DNA from: Mesorhizobium sp.
GTDB taxonomy: Bacteria > Pseudomonadota > Alphaproteobacteria > Rhizobiales > Rhizobiaceae
NCBI GenBank assembly: GCA_004017535.1
Contig: SAJS01000020.1
Coordinates: 1-64,000 of the forward strand
DNA length: 64,000 bases
Reading direction: 5' to 3'
Shown here: positions 38,054 to 47,053 of the stretch, piece after piece
How the letters are laid out: the number at the start of each line of letters is the position of its first letter
How positions within the stretch are numbered: the first letter of the stretch is position 1
The notes under the pieces: generated by a model
What the model was told of the DNA's origin: nothing
The model's database searches: none
What the model saw: the letters and a program-made list of their open reading frames with translations, nothing else
Made by a program: the position numbers and the translations under genes

Positions 38054-38584
38054 ATGGTTACAGTTTATGAGAAGAAAGCGGGGCTTTCGCGGCGAGAGCT
38101 TCTCAAGCGCGGCGGCGCCGGCGCGCTGCTCATCATCTCCGGCAGCGCCGTCATCAGCCCCGAACACGCCTGGGGTCTCGAAACCTCGGCGCTGAAGCCC
38201 GAGACGATGGCGACGCTGATCCAGATGGCGCGCGACATCTATCCGCACGACCAGGTGCCGGACAAATACTACGCCATTGCCGTCAAGGGCCATGACGAGT
38301 CGGCGGCCAAGGACCCGGCCCATAAGGAACTGATCGAGAAGGGCATCGCCGAGCTCGACAAGAAGGCCGGCAAGGGCGGTTATCGCGGGATCGGCTGGGA
38401 AGAGCAGCGGGTCGCACTGCTCACCGGCATCGAGAAGACGCCGTTCTTCCAGGCGGTGCGCGGCGGCCTCGTCGTCAGCCTCTACAACCAGAAGGAGCTG
38501 TGGCCGATCTTTGGCTACGAAGGCGAGTCCTATTCCAAGGGCGGCTACATCACGCGCGGCTTCAACGACATCGAGTGGCTGTAG
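38054..38584 (+). CDS. Gluconate 2-dehydrogenase subunit 3-like protein (Tat-exported small subunit)
   Basis: A 176-residue protein with a twin-arginine signal (SRRELLKRGG, then a hydrophobic stretch to HAWG). In FAD-dependent glucose, gluconate and sorbitol dehydrogenases this small subunit is needed to fold and export the catalytic subunit, which has no signal of its own. GGGAGG precedes the ATG. The catalytic gene follows 48 bases later. Confidence 0.88.
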   Translation: MVTVYEKKAGLSRRELLKRGGAGALLIISGSAVISPEHAWGLETSALKPETMATLIQMARDIYPHDQVPDKYYAIAVKGHDESAAKDPAHKELIEKGIAELDKKAGKGGYRGIGWEEQRVALLTGIEKTPFFQAVRGGLVVSLYNQKELWPIFGYEGESYSKGGYITRGFNDIEWL

Positions 38585-38632
38585 GCCGCTCTGTCCTGAA
38601 CCGTATTTCGAAGGATTTCATGGGAGGAAACC

Positions 38633-40204
38633 ATGGCAGCATCATTTGATCTCAAGAACGACGGCGTGGTCGTCATCATCGGTTCCGGCGCCGGCGGCGG
38701 CACGCTCGGCAACGAGCTGGCGCAGAAAGGCATCGACGTCGTCATCCTCGAGGCGGGCGCACGCCACGAATATGAGGATTTCATCAATGACGAGTGGGAT
38801 TCCTTTGCCCAGCTCGCCTGGAAGGACAAGCGCACCACCTCGGGCGACTGGCGCGTGGCCAGGGATTTCCCGAACCTGCCGGCCTGGATCGTCAAGTCGG
38901 TCGGTGGTTCGACCACGCATTGGGCGGGCGCCTCGCTGCGCTTCCAGGAGCATGAATTCAAGGCGGCCACGACCTACGGAAAGGTCAAGGGCGCGAACCT
39001 CCTCGACTGGCCGGTGACGCTGGCCGAGATGGAGCCCTATTATGCCAAGGCCGAAGCGAAGATGGGCGTCACCGGCACCAACAATTGGCCGCGGCTGCCG
39101 GGCAACAACAATTTCAAGGTGCTCAAGGCCGGCGCCGACAAGCTCGGCTACAAGGAATGCCACACCGGCAATATGGCAATCAATTCGGTGCAGCGCGACG
39201 ACCGCAATTCCTGCCAGCAGACCGGCTTCTGCTTCCAGGGCTGCAAATGGGGCGCCAAATGGTCGACGCTCTACACCGAAATCCCGAAGGGCGAAGCGAC
39301 CGGACATCTGGAGGTCCGGCCGAACTCGATGGTGATCAAGATCAACCATGACGCATCCGGCAAGGTGACCGGCGTCGTCTATGCCGACAAGGACGGCAAG
39401 CTGCAGGAACAGAAGGCCCGCATCGTCGCAGTCGCCGGCAATTCGATCGAGAGCCCGCGCCTGCTGCTCAATTCGGAATCGAGCAAGTTCCCGCACGGGC
39501 TCGCCAACTCGTCGGGACAGGTGGGCAAGAACTACATGCGCCACACCACCGGCTCGGTCTACGCGATCTTCGACAAGCCGGTGCACATGTATCGCGGCAC
39601 CACCATGGCCGGCATCATCCGCGACGAGGCGCGCCACGATCCGTCGCGCGGCTTCGTCGGCGGCTACGAGATGGAGACATTGTCGCTTGGCCTGCCGTTC
39701 ATGGCGGCCTTCCTCAATCCCGGCGGCTGGGGCCGCTCCTTCACCACGGCGCTCGACCATTACGACCATATGGCGGGCCTGTGGATCGTCGGCGAGGACA
39801 TGCCGCGCGAGGAGAACCGCATCACGCTGCACAAGGATGAAAAGGACGAGCACGGCATGCCGATCGCCGACGTCCATTTCGACGATCACCCCAACGACAC
39901 GGCGATGCGCGACCATGCCTACAAGCAAGGCCAAGCGCTCTATGCCGCTGTCGGGGCGACGCGAACCTTCCCGACGCCGCCTTATCCGTCCACCCACAAT
40001 CTCGGCACCAACCGGATGAGCGAGAAACCCGAGGACGGCGTCGTCAACAAGCATGGCCAGTCGCACGATATCAAGAACCTGTTCGTTTCCGACGGCAGCC
40101 AGTTCACCAGCGGCGCGGCGGAGAACCCGACGCTGACCATCGTGACACTGGCGATCCGCCAGGCCGACTACATCGCGGCGCAGATGTCGGCCAAGACTAT
40201 CTGA
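38633..40204 (+). CDS. GMC-family FAD dehydrogenase large subunit with 3Fe-4S motif
   Basis: A 523-residue flavoprotein. The N-terminal FAD site is IIGSGAGGGTLGNELA, followed by VGGSTTHWAGASLRF; the C-terminal GMC-type part has TNRM, then DGSQFTSGAAENPTLTIVTLA. Cys194-x5-Cys200-x3-Cys204 matches the spacing of the 3Fe-4S ligands in the Burkholderia FAD-glucose dehydrogenase alpha subunit. It probably oxidises a sugar, polyol or sugar acid in the periplasm, exported together with the Tat subunit upstream. The usual multihaem cytochrome c subunit is absent; a terminator follows. The substrate cannot be read from sequence. Confidence 0.88.
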   Translation: MAASFDLKNDGVVVIIGSGAGGGTLGNELAQKGIDVVILEAGARHEYEDFINDEWDSFAQLAWKDKRTTSGDWRVARDFPNLPAWIVKSVGGSTTHWAGASLRFQEHEFKAATTYGKVKGANLLDWPVTLAEMEPYYAKAEAKMGVTGTNNWPRLPGNNNFKVLKAGADKLGYKECHTGNMAINSVQRDDRNSCQQTGFCFQGCKWGAKWSTLYTEIPKGEATGHLEVRPNSMVIKINHDASGKVTGVVYADKDGKLQEQKARIVAVAGNSIESPRLLLNSESSKFPHGLANSSGQVGKNYMRHTTGSVYAIFDKPVHMYRGTTMAGIIRDEARHDPSRGFVGGYEMETLSLGLPFMAAFLNPGGWGRSFTTALDHYDHMAGLWIVGEDMPREENRITLHKDEKDEHGMPIADVHFDDHPNDTAMRDHAYKQGQALYAAVGATRTFPTPPYPSTHNLGTNRMSEKPEDGVVNKHGQSHDIKNLFVSDGSQFTSGAAENPTLTIVTLAIRQADYIAAQMSAKTI

Positions 40205-40296
40205 AGCGGTTCGGCGTAACCGCCGACCCGCTCCAGCTATTTGTTTTGACGCAATCCCGGACGGAAAACCGCTGAGCACTTTTCCTGGGATTGCGT
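40205..40296. repeat. Two-hairpin intergenic repeat, copy 4
   Basis: Hairpin 1 spans 40205-40232 (12-bp arms with one mismatch). Hairpin 2 has 10-bp arms at 40249-40258 and 40287-40296 enclosing GGAAAACCGCTGAGCACTTT. It begins right at the dehydrogenase stop. Confidence 0.8.
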
Positions 40297-40317
40297 TGGT
40301 CCTCCCGACTGCCTGCT

Positions 40318-40351
40318 GGCGCGGGACCCGAAAGGGTTCCGCGCCTTTTTT
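40318..40351 (+). terminator. Strong terminator of the dehydrogenase operon
   Basis: A 12-bp stem with one mismatch, 40318-40329 with 40334-40345, has a GAAA tetraloop and six T at 40346-40351. Confidence 0.9.
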
Positions 40352-40365
40352 GTGTGAAGCCGCGG

Positions 40366-40755
40366 CTATCTTCTGGTGCAGGTCGAGGCGGTGAAGGCGC
40401 CGTCCTGCTGCTTCATGATGATGTCGAAGGAGGGACCGCTCGGGTCGTCGAGCGTCGCCTGGGTCATCGAGATCGAGTTGCCGCCGCTGGTGTAGCCGCC
40501 GAGCGGGCCAAGCCAGGTGATCTCGCCATTTGGGTTCATCTGGTAGTCGTAGGCTTGCGGCGCCGCGCCGAAGGTCACCGGGCCGCTATAGAGGTTGCCC
40601 TTGATGGTGATCACGCCGAGATCGAGGAACAGGCCGAGCAGGTAGACCTCGCAGTGATAGGCGCCGTCGGGCAGCTTGCCGTCGGTGAAATCGGCTTGCG
40701 CGCTGCCGGCGGCGGACAGCAGAAGCAGGAAGCTCAGGATCGTTCGCAGGGTCAT
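40366..40755 (-). CDS. Small exported hypothetical protein
   Basis: A 129-residue protein with a signal peptide (MTLRTILSFLLLLSAAGSAQA). The mature 110 residues are rich in Gly, Tyr and Thr and look beta-stranded, with two cysteines (YHCEVYL and STCTRR) placed to form one disulfide. Not recognised. Start chosen at the ATG just before the signal peptide; an upstream extension to 40824 lacks sense. Confidence 0.7.
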   Translation of the reverse strand: MTLRTILSFLLLLSAAGSAQADFTDGKLPDGAYHCEVYLLGLFLDLGVITIKGNLYSGPVTFGAAPQAYDYQMNPNGEITWLGPLGGYTSGGNSISMTQATLDDPSGPSFDIIMKQQDGAFTASTCTRR

Positions 40756-41001
40756 GACGTCGCTCGTTTGCGCGGCGACCTTGCCCCATTTCGCCACAGC
40801 CCTGCAACAGGGCCGATCAGCCATTCTTTGCCTTCATGATGAATTTTAAGGCAATTATACCATGTGGGCAAAATCTGGGCAGCGCTGCGTAAACTTTTCT
40901 CAACTTGGTCGCGGGGCGGCGGATCGAAAAGTTTCCCGGCTACTGGGTAACCGGCTGTAATCTCATCGTTATCCCGCAATTCCGTCGCGCGCATTCCCGT
41001 C

Positions 41002-41017
41002 TGGCACGTCGCTTGCA
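41002..41017 (+). promoter_or_regulatory. Sigma-54 promoter of the urt operon
   Basis: TGGCACG-N4-TTGCA matches the -24/-12 consensus with correct 12-base GG-to-GC spacing. It sits 44 bases before the urtA start codon; transcription should begin near 41028. Nitrogen control through NtrC is expected for urea uptake, although I could not see a clear NtrC dyad in 40756-41000. Confidence 0.85.
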
Positions 41018-41061
41018 CAGTCTATGGTGCGGTGCAAACACCAAGCTTGGGAGCGTGTCAT

Positions 41062-42372
41062 ATGAGGGGCAATTTCGCGAAAATAACAAAGATCCTGTCG
41101 GCGGGCGTCGTCGCGGCTGGCCTGTTGGCGTCGGCTTCCGCCAAGGCGGCGGAAGACACGATCAAGGTCGGTATTCTCCATTCGCTGTCGGGGACCATGG
41201 CGATTTCGGAGACGACGCTGAAAGACGTCATGCTGATGCTGATCGACGAGCAAAACGCCAAGGGCGGTCTGCTCGGCAAGAAACTGGAAGCCGTGGTCGT
41301 CGACCCGGCGTCCAACTGGCCGCTGTTCGCGGAAAAGGCGCGCGAGCTGATCTCGAAGGACAAGGTCGCGGCCGTGTTCGGCTGCTGGACCTCGGTGTCG
41401 CGCAAGTCGGTGCTGCCGGTGTTCTCGGAGCTCGACAACATCCTGTTCTATCCCGTTCAATACGAGGGCGAGGAGAGCGAACGCAACGTCTTCTACACCG
41501 GCGCTGCGCCGAACCAACAGGCCATTCCGGCCGTCGACTACCTGATGAGCGCCGATGGCGGCTCGGTGAAGCGCTGGGTGCTCGAGGGCACCGACTATGT
41601 CTATCCGCGCACCACCAACAAGATCCTCGAAGCCTATCTCAAGTCCAAAGGTGTGCCGGCCGAGGACATCATGGTCAACTACACGCCGTTCGGCTTCTCC
41701 GACTGGCAGACCGAGGTCTCGGCGATCAAGAAGTTCGGCTCGGCCGGCAAGAAGACCGCGGTGGTCTCGACCGTCAACGGCGACGCCAACGTGCCGTTCT
41801 ACAAGGAACTCGGCAACCAGGGCATCAAGGCCGAGGACATCCCGGTCATGGCCTTCTCCGTCGGTGAGGAAGAGCTCGCCGGTCTCGACACCAAGCCGCT
41901 AGTCGGCCATCTCGCCGCCTGGAACTATTTCGAGAGCGTCAACACGCCCGAGAACAAGAAGTTCATCGCCGACTGGCACAAGTTCATCAAGAACAACAAG
42001 CGCACCACCAACGACCCGATGGAAGCTCACTATATCGGCTTCAACATGTGGGTGAAGGCGGTCCAGAAGGCCGGCACCACCGATCCGGACAAGGTCATCG
42101 ACGCCATGGTCGGCGTTTCGGTGCCGAACCTGACCGGCGGCTATTCGACGATGATGCCGAACCACCATATCACGAAGCCGGTGCTGATCGGTGAGATCCA
42201 GGCCAATGGCCAGTTCCAGACGGTCTCTAAGACGCCCGGCCTGGTGATGGGCGACGAATGGTCCGACTACCTGCCCGATTCCAAGGACCTGATTTCCGAT
42301 TGGCGCGCGCCGCTCAGCTGCGGCAACTTCAATGTCAAAACCGGCAAGTGCGGCGGCAAGGGCACCAACTGA
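41062..42372 (+). CDS. urtA: Urea ABC transporter substrate-binding protein
   Basis: A 436-residue periplasmic binding protein with a signal peptide (ends near ASAKAAE). The family blocks VGILHSLSGTMAISETTLKD, GCWTSVSRKSVLPVF and NILFYPVQYEGEE are characteristic of UrtA. GGGAG lies 8 bases before the ATG. It is the first gene of urtABCDE, under a sigma-54 promoter, so it is probably made under nitrogen limitation. Confidence 0.95.
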   Translation: MRGNFAKITKILSAGVVAAGLLASASAKAAEDTIKVGILHSLSGTMAISETTLKDVMLMLIDEQNAKGGLLGKKLEAVVVDPASNWPLFAEKARELISKDKVAAVFGCWTSVSRKSVLPVFSELDNILFYPVQYEGEESERNVFYTGAAPNQQAIPAVDYLMSADGGSVKRWVLEGTDYVYPRTTNKILEAYLKSKGVPAEDIMVNYTPFGFSDWQTEVSAIKKFGSAGKKTAVVSTVNGDANVPFYKELGNQGIKAEDIPVMAFSVGEEELAGLDTKPLVGHLAAWNYFESVNTPENKKFIADWHKFIKNNKRTTNDPMEAHYIGFNMWVKAVQKAGTTDPDKVIDAMVGVSVPNLTGGYSTMMPNHHITKPVLIGEIQANGQFQTVSKTPGLVMGDEWSDYLPDSKDLISDWRAPLSCGNFNVKTGKCGGKGTN

Positions 42373-42415
42373 TCCTCCCCGGGCTGGACCATCAGGTCCA
42401 TGCTCAAGACTGCGT

Positions 42416-42448
42416 GCGTCCGGACGGTTTCCTCCACCGTCCGGACGC
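42416..42448 (+). promoter_or_regulatory. Intercistronic hairpin between urtA and urtB
   Basis: A perfect 12-bp stem (42416-42427 with 42437-42448) has a 9-base loop and no T-run after it. It probably protects the urtA 3' end or dampens read-through, rather than ending transcription. Confidence 0.75.
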
Positions 42449-42479
42449 CCATTAAACCCTCAAGGGTCGCCAAATACCG

Positions 42480-44096
42480 ATGAAGATCTTCCGTGCGATT
42501 GGCCTCACGCTTTTGTTCCTGCTGACGACGCTGTCGTCCTCGGGCGCTGCGGAAGCCGATCTGCGTGCCATCATCGCCAAATTCGCGACAGCTGCGGACT
42601 TTTCCGAGACTGGAGTTATCGTTCGCGAGTTGACAGCCACAGGCGATCCGGCTGTCGAACGGCCGCTTGCTGCATTGGCCGAAGGCAATCTTTACATTCG
42701 CGCCGCCGACTCGATGGTGTTTGTCGGCAAGGAAGGCAGCGACAGCATCCAGCTTTTCGACCCGCTGAGCGGCGAGGCAGCGGGCGAGGCTTCTGCGGAT
42801 GACTTAACCCAGATCGGCGTCAACAACACCTTGCGCCGCACCATCCGCGATGCATTGGGCACGCTGACGCTTGGTTCCAAGGATCCGACTGTCCGCATCG
42901 CCGCAGCCGACACTATGTTCAAGACACCTGATGCCGCCAACATCGGGCCGCTCGATGCAGCGATCGCCAGTGAAACCGTGGCGAGCGTCAAGGCTTTGCT
43001 GGAGCAGGCGCGTGGCGCTTCCATACTGGTTTCGGACAAGCCCGATGCGGACAAGCTCGCCGCAATTTCCTTGATCGGGGCCCGCGGCGACCGCGACGCG
43101 CTCTCGCTCCTCACCTCCGTCGAGGCCAACGCCTCCGGAGCGGTCAAGGAAGCTGCGACCGCCGCAATCGCGAGTATCAATTCGACGCTGGCATTTTGGG
43201 ATGCGGGGCAGAACATCTGGTACGGCATCTCGCTCGGATCGGTGCTGCTGCTCGCGGCAATCGGCCTCGCCATTACTTTCGGCGTCATGGGCGTCATCAA
43301 CATGGCGCATGGCGAGATGGTCATGCTCGGCGCCTATACCACCTTCGTCGTCCAGCAGGTGATCCGCACCTCGTTTCCCGGCCTGTTCGACTGGTCGCTG
43401 GTGATCGCGCTGCCGCTCGCCTTCCTGGTCGCGGCGCTTGTCGGGCTCGCGATCGAGCACGGCATCATCCGCTTCCTCTATGGGCGTCCGTTGGAGACGC
43501 TTCTGGCCACCTGGGGCGTTTCGCTGATCCTGCAGCAGGCGGTGCGGACCATTTTCGGGCCGACCAACCAGGAGGTGGGCAATCCGTCCTGGATGTCCGG
43601 CTCGTTCGATATCGGCCAGCTCGCGATCACCTGGAACCGGCTGTGGATCCTGGTGTTCGCGCTCGCGGTGTTCGGCGTGCTGCTCTACGTCATGAAGCGC
43701 ACGCCCTGGGGGCTGCAGATGCGCGCCGTGACCGCCAACCGGCGCATGGCGGCCTCCATGGGCATCAAGACGCCCTGGGTCGACGCGCTGACCTTCGCGC
43801 TGGGCTCCGGCATTGCGGGCATCGCCGGCGTGGCGCTCAGCCAGATCGACAACGTGTCGCCAAATCTCGGCCGCGGCTACATCATCGACAGCTTCATGGT
43901 CGTGGTCTTCGGCGGCGTCGGCAATCTGTGGGGCACGCTGGTCGGCGCCTTCTCGCTCGGCATCGTCAACAAGTTCCTCGAGCCCTATGCTGGCGCGGTG
44001 CTCGGCAAGATCGTCGTCCTGGTGCTGATCATCCTGTTCATCCAGAAGCGCCCGCGCGGCCTATTCGCGCTGAAGGGCAGGGCGGTGGAAGCATGA
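42480..44096 (+). CDS. urtB: Urea ABC transporter permease UrtB
   Basis: A 538-residue protein: a signal sequence and a helical periplasmic N-terminal domain of about 230 residues (normal for UrtB), then a LivH-type permease of about eight segments (FGVMGVINMAHGEMVMLGAY, GVGNLWGTLVGAFSLG). It pairs with UrtC to form the pore. It overlaps urtC by 4 bases (ATGA). Confidence 0.94.
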   Translation: MKIFRAIGLTLLFLLTTLSSSGAAEADLRAIIAKFATAADFSETGVIVRELTATGDPAVERPLAALAEGNLYIRAADSMVFVGKEGSDSIQLFDPLSGEAAGEASADDLTQIGVNNTLRRTIRDALGTLTLGSKDPTVRIAAADTMFKTPDAANIGPLDAAIASETVASVKALLEQARGASILVSDKPDADKLAAISLIGARGDRDALSLLTSVEANASGAVKEAATAAIASINSTLAFWDAGQNIWYGISLGSVLLLAAIGLAITFGVMGVINMAHGEMVMLGAYTTFVVQQVIRTSFPGLFDWSLVIALPLAFLVAALVGLAIEHGIIRFLYGRPLETLLATWGVSLILQQAVRTIFGPTNQEVGNPSWMSGSFDIGQLAITWNRLWILVFALAVFGVLLYVMKRTPWGLQMRAVTANRRMAASMGIKTPWVDALTFALGSGIAGIAGVALSQIDNVSPNLGRGYIIDSFMVVVFGGVGNLWGTLVGAFSLGIVNKFLEPYAGAVLGKIVVLVLIILFIQKRPRGLFALKGRAVEA

Positions 44097-45316
44097 TCTC
44101 GCAGCGCTTCTTTGCCGCCGACCGCCGGATTGGCGTCACGATTTTCGCGCTGCTCGCGGCAGCCGTCGTCGTGCCGCTGCTCAACCTCGCGGTGTCGCCG
44201 CAAGGCGCCTTCTATATCCCGCCCTACATCGTGGCGCTGGTCGGCAAATATCTCTGCTACGCGCTGCTGGCCCTCGCGCTCGACCTGGTCTGGGGCTATT
44301 GCGGCATCCTTTCGCTCGGCCACGGCGCCTTCTTCGCGCTCGGCGGCTATGCGATGGGCATGTATCTGATGCGCCAGATCGGTTCGCGCGGCGTCTACGG
44401 CAATCCGATCCTGCCCGACTTCATGGTGTTCCTGAACTACAAGGAATTGCCCTGGTTCTGGTACGGCTTCGACCATTTCTGGTTCGCGGCGCTGATGGTG
44501 CTGGCCGTGCCGGGCCTGCTTGCCTTCGTCTTCGGCTGGTTCGCCTTCCGCAGCCGCGTCACCGGCGTGTATCTCTCGATCATCACCCAGGCGATGACCT
44601 ATGCGCTGCTGCTCGCCTTCTTCCGCAACGACATGGGGTTCGGGGGCAACAATGGCCTGACCGATTTCAAGGACATTCTTGGCTTTAGCGTGCAGGCGGA
44701 CGCGACGCGCTCGGCGCTGTTTGCGGCGAGCGCCGTCACGCTGGCGCTTGCCGTCTTCGTGACCGCGGCCATCGTGCGTTCCAAATACGGCAAGCTGCTG
44801 ATGGCCGTGCGCGACGCCGAGAGCCGCACCCGCTTCCTCGGCTGGCGGGCGGAGAACGTCAAGCTCTTCGCCTTCACCGTCTCGGCAATCATGGCCGGCA
44901 TCGCCGGCGCACTCTACGTGCCGCAGGTCGGCATCATCAATCCCGGCGAATTCGATCCGGCCAACTCGATCGAGGTGGTGATCTGGACCGCAGTCGGCGG
45001 GCGCGGCACCATCGTCGGCCCGATCATCGGCGCGCTGCTCGTCAATGCCGGCAAATCCTGGTTCACCGGCGTGCTGCCGGAATTCTGGCTGTTCGCGCTG
45101 GGCGGGCTGTTCGTCGCCGTCACGCTGCTGCTGCCCAAGGGCATCGTGGGTATGTGGGACGGCTGGCGCGGCAAGGCCAAGGCGCTGCGCGCGGCCTCGC
45201 TTGCCGCGGAAGCCGGTGCCGATCCTGAAGCGCCGCAGCCGAAGATCGTTCGCTCTGCGGCACGGACACCGGGCGCCTGGTCGACCGGCGGGTCCGAGCC
45301 GCAGCCGGCGGAGTGA
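44093..45316 (+). CDS. urtC: Urea ABC transporter permease UrtC
   Basis: A 407-residue LivM-type permease with about ten membrane segments. Typical blocks are GILSLGHGAFFALGGYAMGMYLM, NNGLTDFKDILGF and AVGGRGTIVGPIIGALLVN. The C-terminal about 40 residues are a proline/alanine-rich cytoplasmic tail. Its start overlaps urtB and urtD follows after 3 bases. Confidence 0.94.
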   Translation: MISQRFFAADRRIGVTIFALLAAAVVVPLLNLAVSPQGAFYIPPYIVALVGKYLCYALLALALDLVWGYCGILSLGHGAFFALGGYAMGMYLMRQIGSRGVYGNPILPDFMVFLNYKELPWFWYGFDHFWFAALMVLAVPGLLAFVFGWFAFRSRVTGVYLSIITQAMTYALLLAFFRNDMGFGGNNGLTDFKDILGFSVQADATRSALFAASAVTLALAVFVTAAIVRSKYGKLLMAVRDAESRTRFLGWRAENVKLFAFTVSAIMAGIAGALYVPQVGIINPGEFDPANSIEVVIWTAVGGRGTIVGPIIGALLVNAGKSWFTGVLPEFWLFALGGLFVAVTLLLPKGIVGMWDGWRGKAKALRAASLAAEAGADPEAPQPKIVRSAARTPGAWSTGGSEPQPAE

Positions 45317-45319
45317 GCG

Positions 45320-46069
45320 ATGATGAACAAGTCGAACACCATCCTTTATCTCGACGGCGTCTCGGTTTCCTTCGATGGCTTTCGCGCCATCAACAATTTG
45401 TCGCTGGTGCTCGACAGGGGTGAGATGCGGGCGATCATCGGGCCCAACGGCGCCGGCAAGACGACGATGATGGACATCGTCACCGGCAAGACGCGGCCGG
45501 ACGAGGGCGAAGTCTTCTTCGACGGCCAGGTCGATCTCACCCGCCACGACGAGGCCGAGATCGCCATGATGGGCATCGGCCGCAAATTCCAGAAGCCGAC
45601 CGTCTTCGAGAGCCACAGCGTCGAGGACAATCTGATGCTGGCGCTGAAGGGGCCGCGCTCGATCTTCCCAGCGCTGTTTCATCGCCGCTCCGCCGCCGAG
45701 GCGCGGCGCATCGACGACATACTCGGCATTATCCGTCTCGGCGACAAGCGCGACGAGCTCGCAGCCAATCTCAGCCACGGCCAGAAGCAATGGCTGGAGA
45801 TAGGCATGCTGTTGGCGCAGGACCCGAAGCTGCTGCTCGTCGACGAGCCGGTCGCCGGCATGACCGATGCCGAAACCGAGGAGACCGCGCGCCTGCTCAA
45901 GGACATCGCGCGCGACCACTCGGTGGTGGTCGTCGAGCATGACATGCATTTTGTGCGCGAGCTCGGCGTCAAGGTCACATGCCTGCATGAGGGCTCGGTG
46001 CTCTCGGAAGGCACGCTCGACTTCGTTTCGGCGGACGAGCGCGTCGTCGAAGTCTATCTGGGGCGCTGA
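45320..46069 (+). CDS. urtD: Urea ABC transporter ATPase UrtD
   Basis: A 249-residue LivG-type ATPase. Walker A GPNGAGKTT, signature LSHGQKQWLEIGM (the HGQKQ form diagnostic of UrtD) and Walker B LLLVDEPVAGMTD are present. Two adjacent ATG codons could serve as start. Confidence 0.95.
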   Translation: MMNKSNTILYLDGVSVSFDGFRAINNLSLVLDRGEMRAIIGPNGAGKTTMMDIVTGKTRPDEGEVFFDGQVDLTRHDEAEIAMMGIGRKFQKPTVFESHSVEDNLMLALKGPRSIFPALFHRRSAAEARRIDDILGIIRLGDKRDELAANLSHGQKQWLEIGMLLAQDPKLLLVDEPVAGMTDAETEETARLLKDIARDHSVVVVEHDMHFVRELGVKVTCLHEGSVLSEGTLDFVSADERVVEVYLGR

Positions 46070-46139
46070 GCATGGTCTGGCGGGTTCCGTTCTACCGTTT
46101 CGATTTCGCTTTCCTGAAGCGCTGGAGAAGGGGCTGAGC

Positions 46140-46835
46140 ATGCTCGAAGTCTCCAATGCCACGCTTCACTATGGCGCCGCCCAGGCGCTGCGCGGCGTTT
46201 CGCTGAAGGCGGGCGCCGGCAAGATCACTTGCGTGCTCGGCCGCAATGGCGTCGGCAAGACCAGTTTGATGAGATCGATCGTCGGCCACCACCGGCTGAC
46301 GAGCGGAAGCGTTGCCTTCGAGGGGAAGGCGCTCGACCGGAGCGCGGCGTATGACCGCGCCCGGTCGGGCATCGCATTCGTGCCGCAGGGCAGGGAGGTC
46401 TTTCCCCTGCTGACGGTGCGCGAGAACCTGGAATCCGGTTTCGCGCCGCTGCGGCGCGCGGACCGCAACATCCCGGCGCATGTCTTCGAGCTGTTTCCAG
46501 TGCTGAAGCAGATGCTCGGCCGCCGCGGCGGCGATCTCTCCGGCGGCCAGCAGCAGCAGCTCGCCATCGGCCGGGCGCTGGTGATGCGGCCGAAGATCCT
46601 GGTGCTCGACGAGCCGACCGAAGGCATCCAGCCGTCGATCATCAAGGATATCGGCCGCGCCATCCGCTATCTGCGCGACCAGGCGGGGATCGCGGTGCTT
46701 CTGGTCGAGCAATATCTCGACTTCTGCCGCGAGCTAGCCGACGAGGTCAACATCATGGATCGCGGCCAGATCGTGCATACGGGTCCGGCGGAAGACCTCG
46801 ACAGGGCGGATGTGCGGAAGTTCCTCACGGTGTAA
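46140..46835 (+). CDS. urtE: Urea ABC transporter ATPase UrtE
   Basis: A 231-residue LivF-type ATPase. Walker A GRNGVGKTS, signature LSGGQQQQLAIGRAL and Walker B ILVLDEPTEGIQPS are typical of UrtE. The ATG at 46140 is preceded by a purine-rich GAGAAGGGG. It ends the operon; no urease genes follow in this window. Confidence 0.95.
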   Translation: MLEVSNATLHYGAAQALRGVSLKAGAGKITCVLGRNGVGKTSLMRSIVGHHRLTSGSVAFEGKALDRSAAYDRARSGIAFVPQGREVFPLLTVRENLESGFAPLRRADRNIPAHVFELFPVLKQMLGRRGGDLSGGQQQQLAIGRALVMRPKILVLDEPTEGIQPSIIKDIGRAIRYLRDQAGIAVLLVEQYLDFCRELADEVNIMDRGQIVHTGPAEDLDRADVRKFLTV

Positions 46836-46845
46836 CTCGCGTCGT

Positions 46846-47053
46846 CGTCATCCTTGGGCGAAGCAAGGAGCGAAGCGACGCGGCGCAGACCCAAAGATCC
46901 GTTCCGTGACGTTGGCCGAAGAGTGCTGCGCTACAGAATAGGTTCTTCGCGCAGCACCATCCCAAATTCCGCACCATCAGTAACGCTTCCAAGTAACGGC
47001 ATGGATCCTCGTGGTCTTCGCTTCGCTTCGCGTCGCTACGCCCCAGGATGACG
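46846..47053. repeat. 208-bp nested inverted-repeat element
   Basis: The 421-base gap 46836-47256 is half filled by this element. Outer arms (46846-46915 and 46995-47053) are imperfect reverse complements beginning CGTCATCCT and ending AGGATGACG. Inside lies a second hairpin, GTGCTGCGC/GCGCAGCAC at about 46923-46956. There is no coding capacity. It could be a REP/MITE-like element; the rest of the gap shows nothing recognised. Confidence 0.7.

Noticed and set aside
43985-46162. Open frame of 725 codons opposite urtC and urtD
   Set aside because: Crosses several real genes on the other strand with known motifs; no domain of its own.
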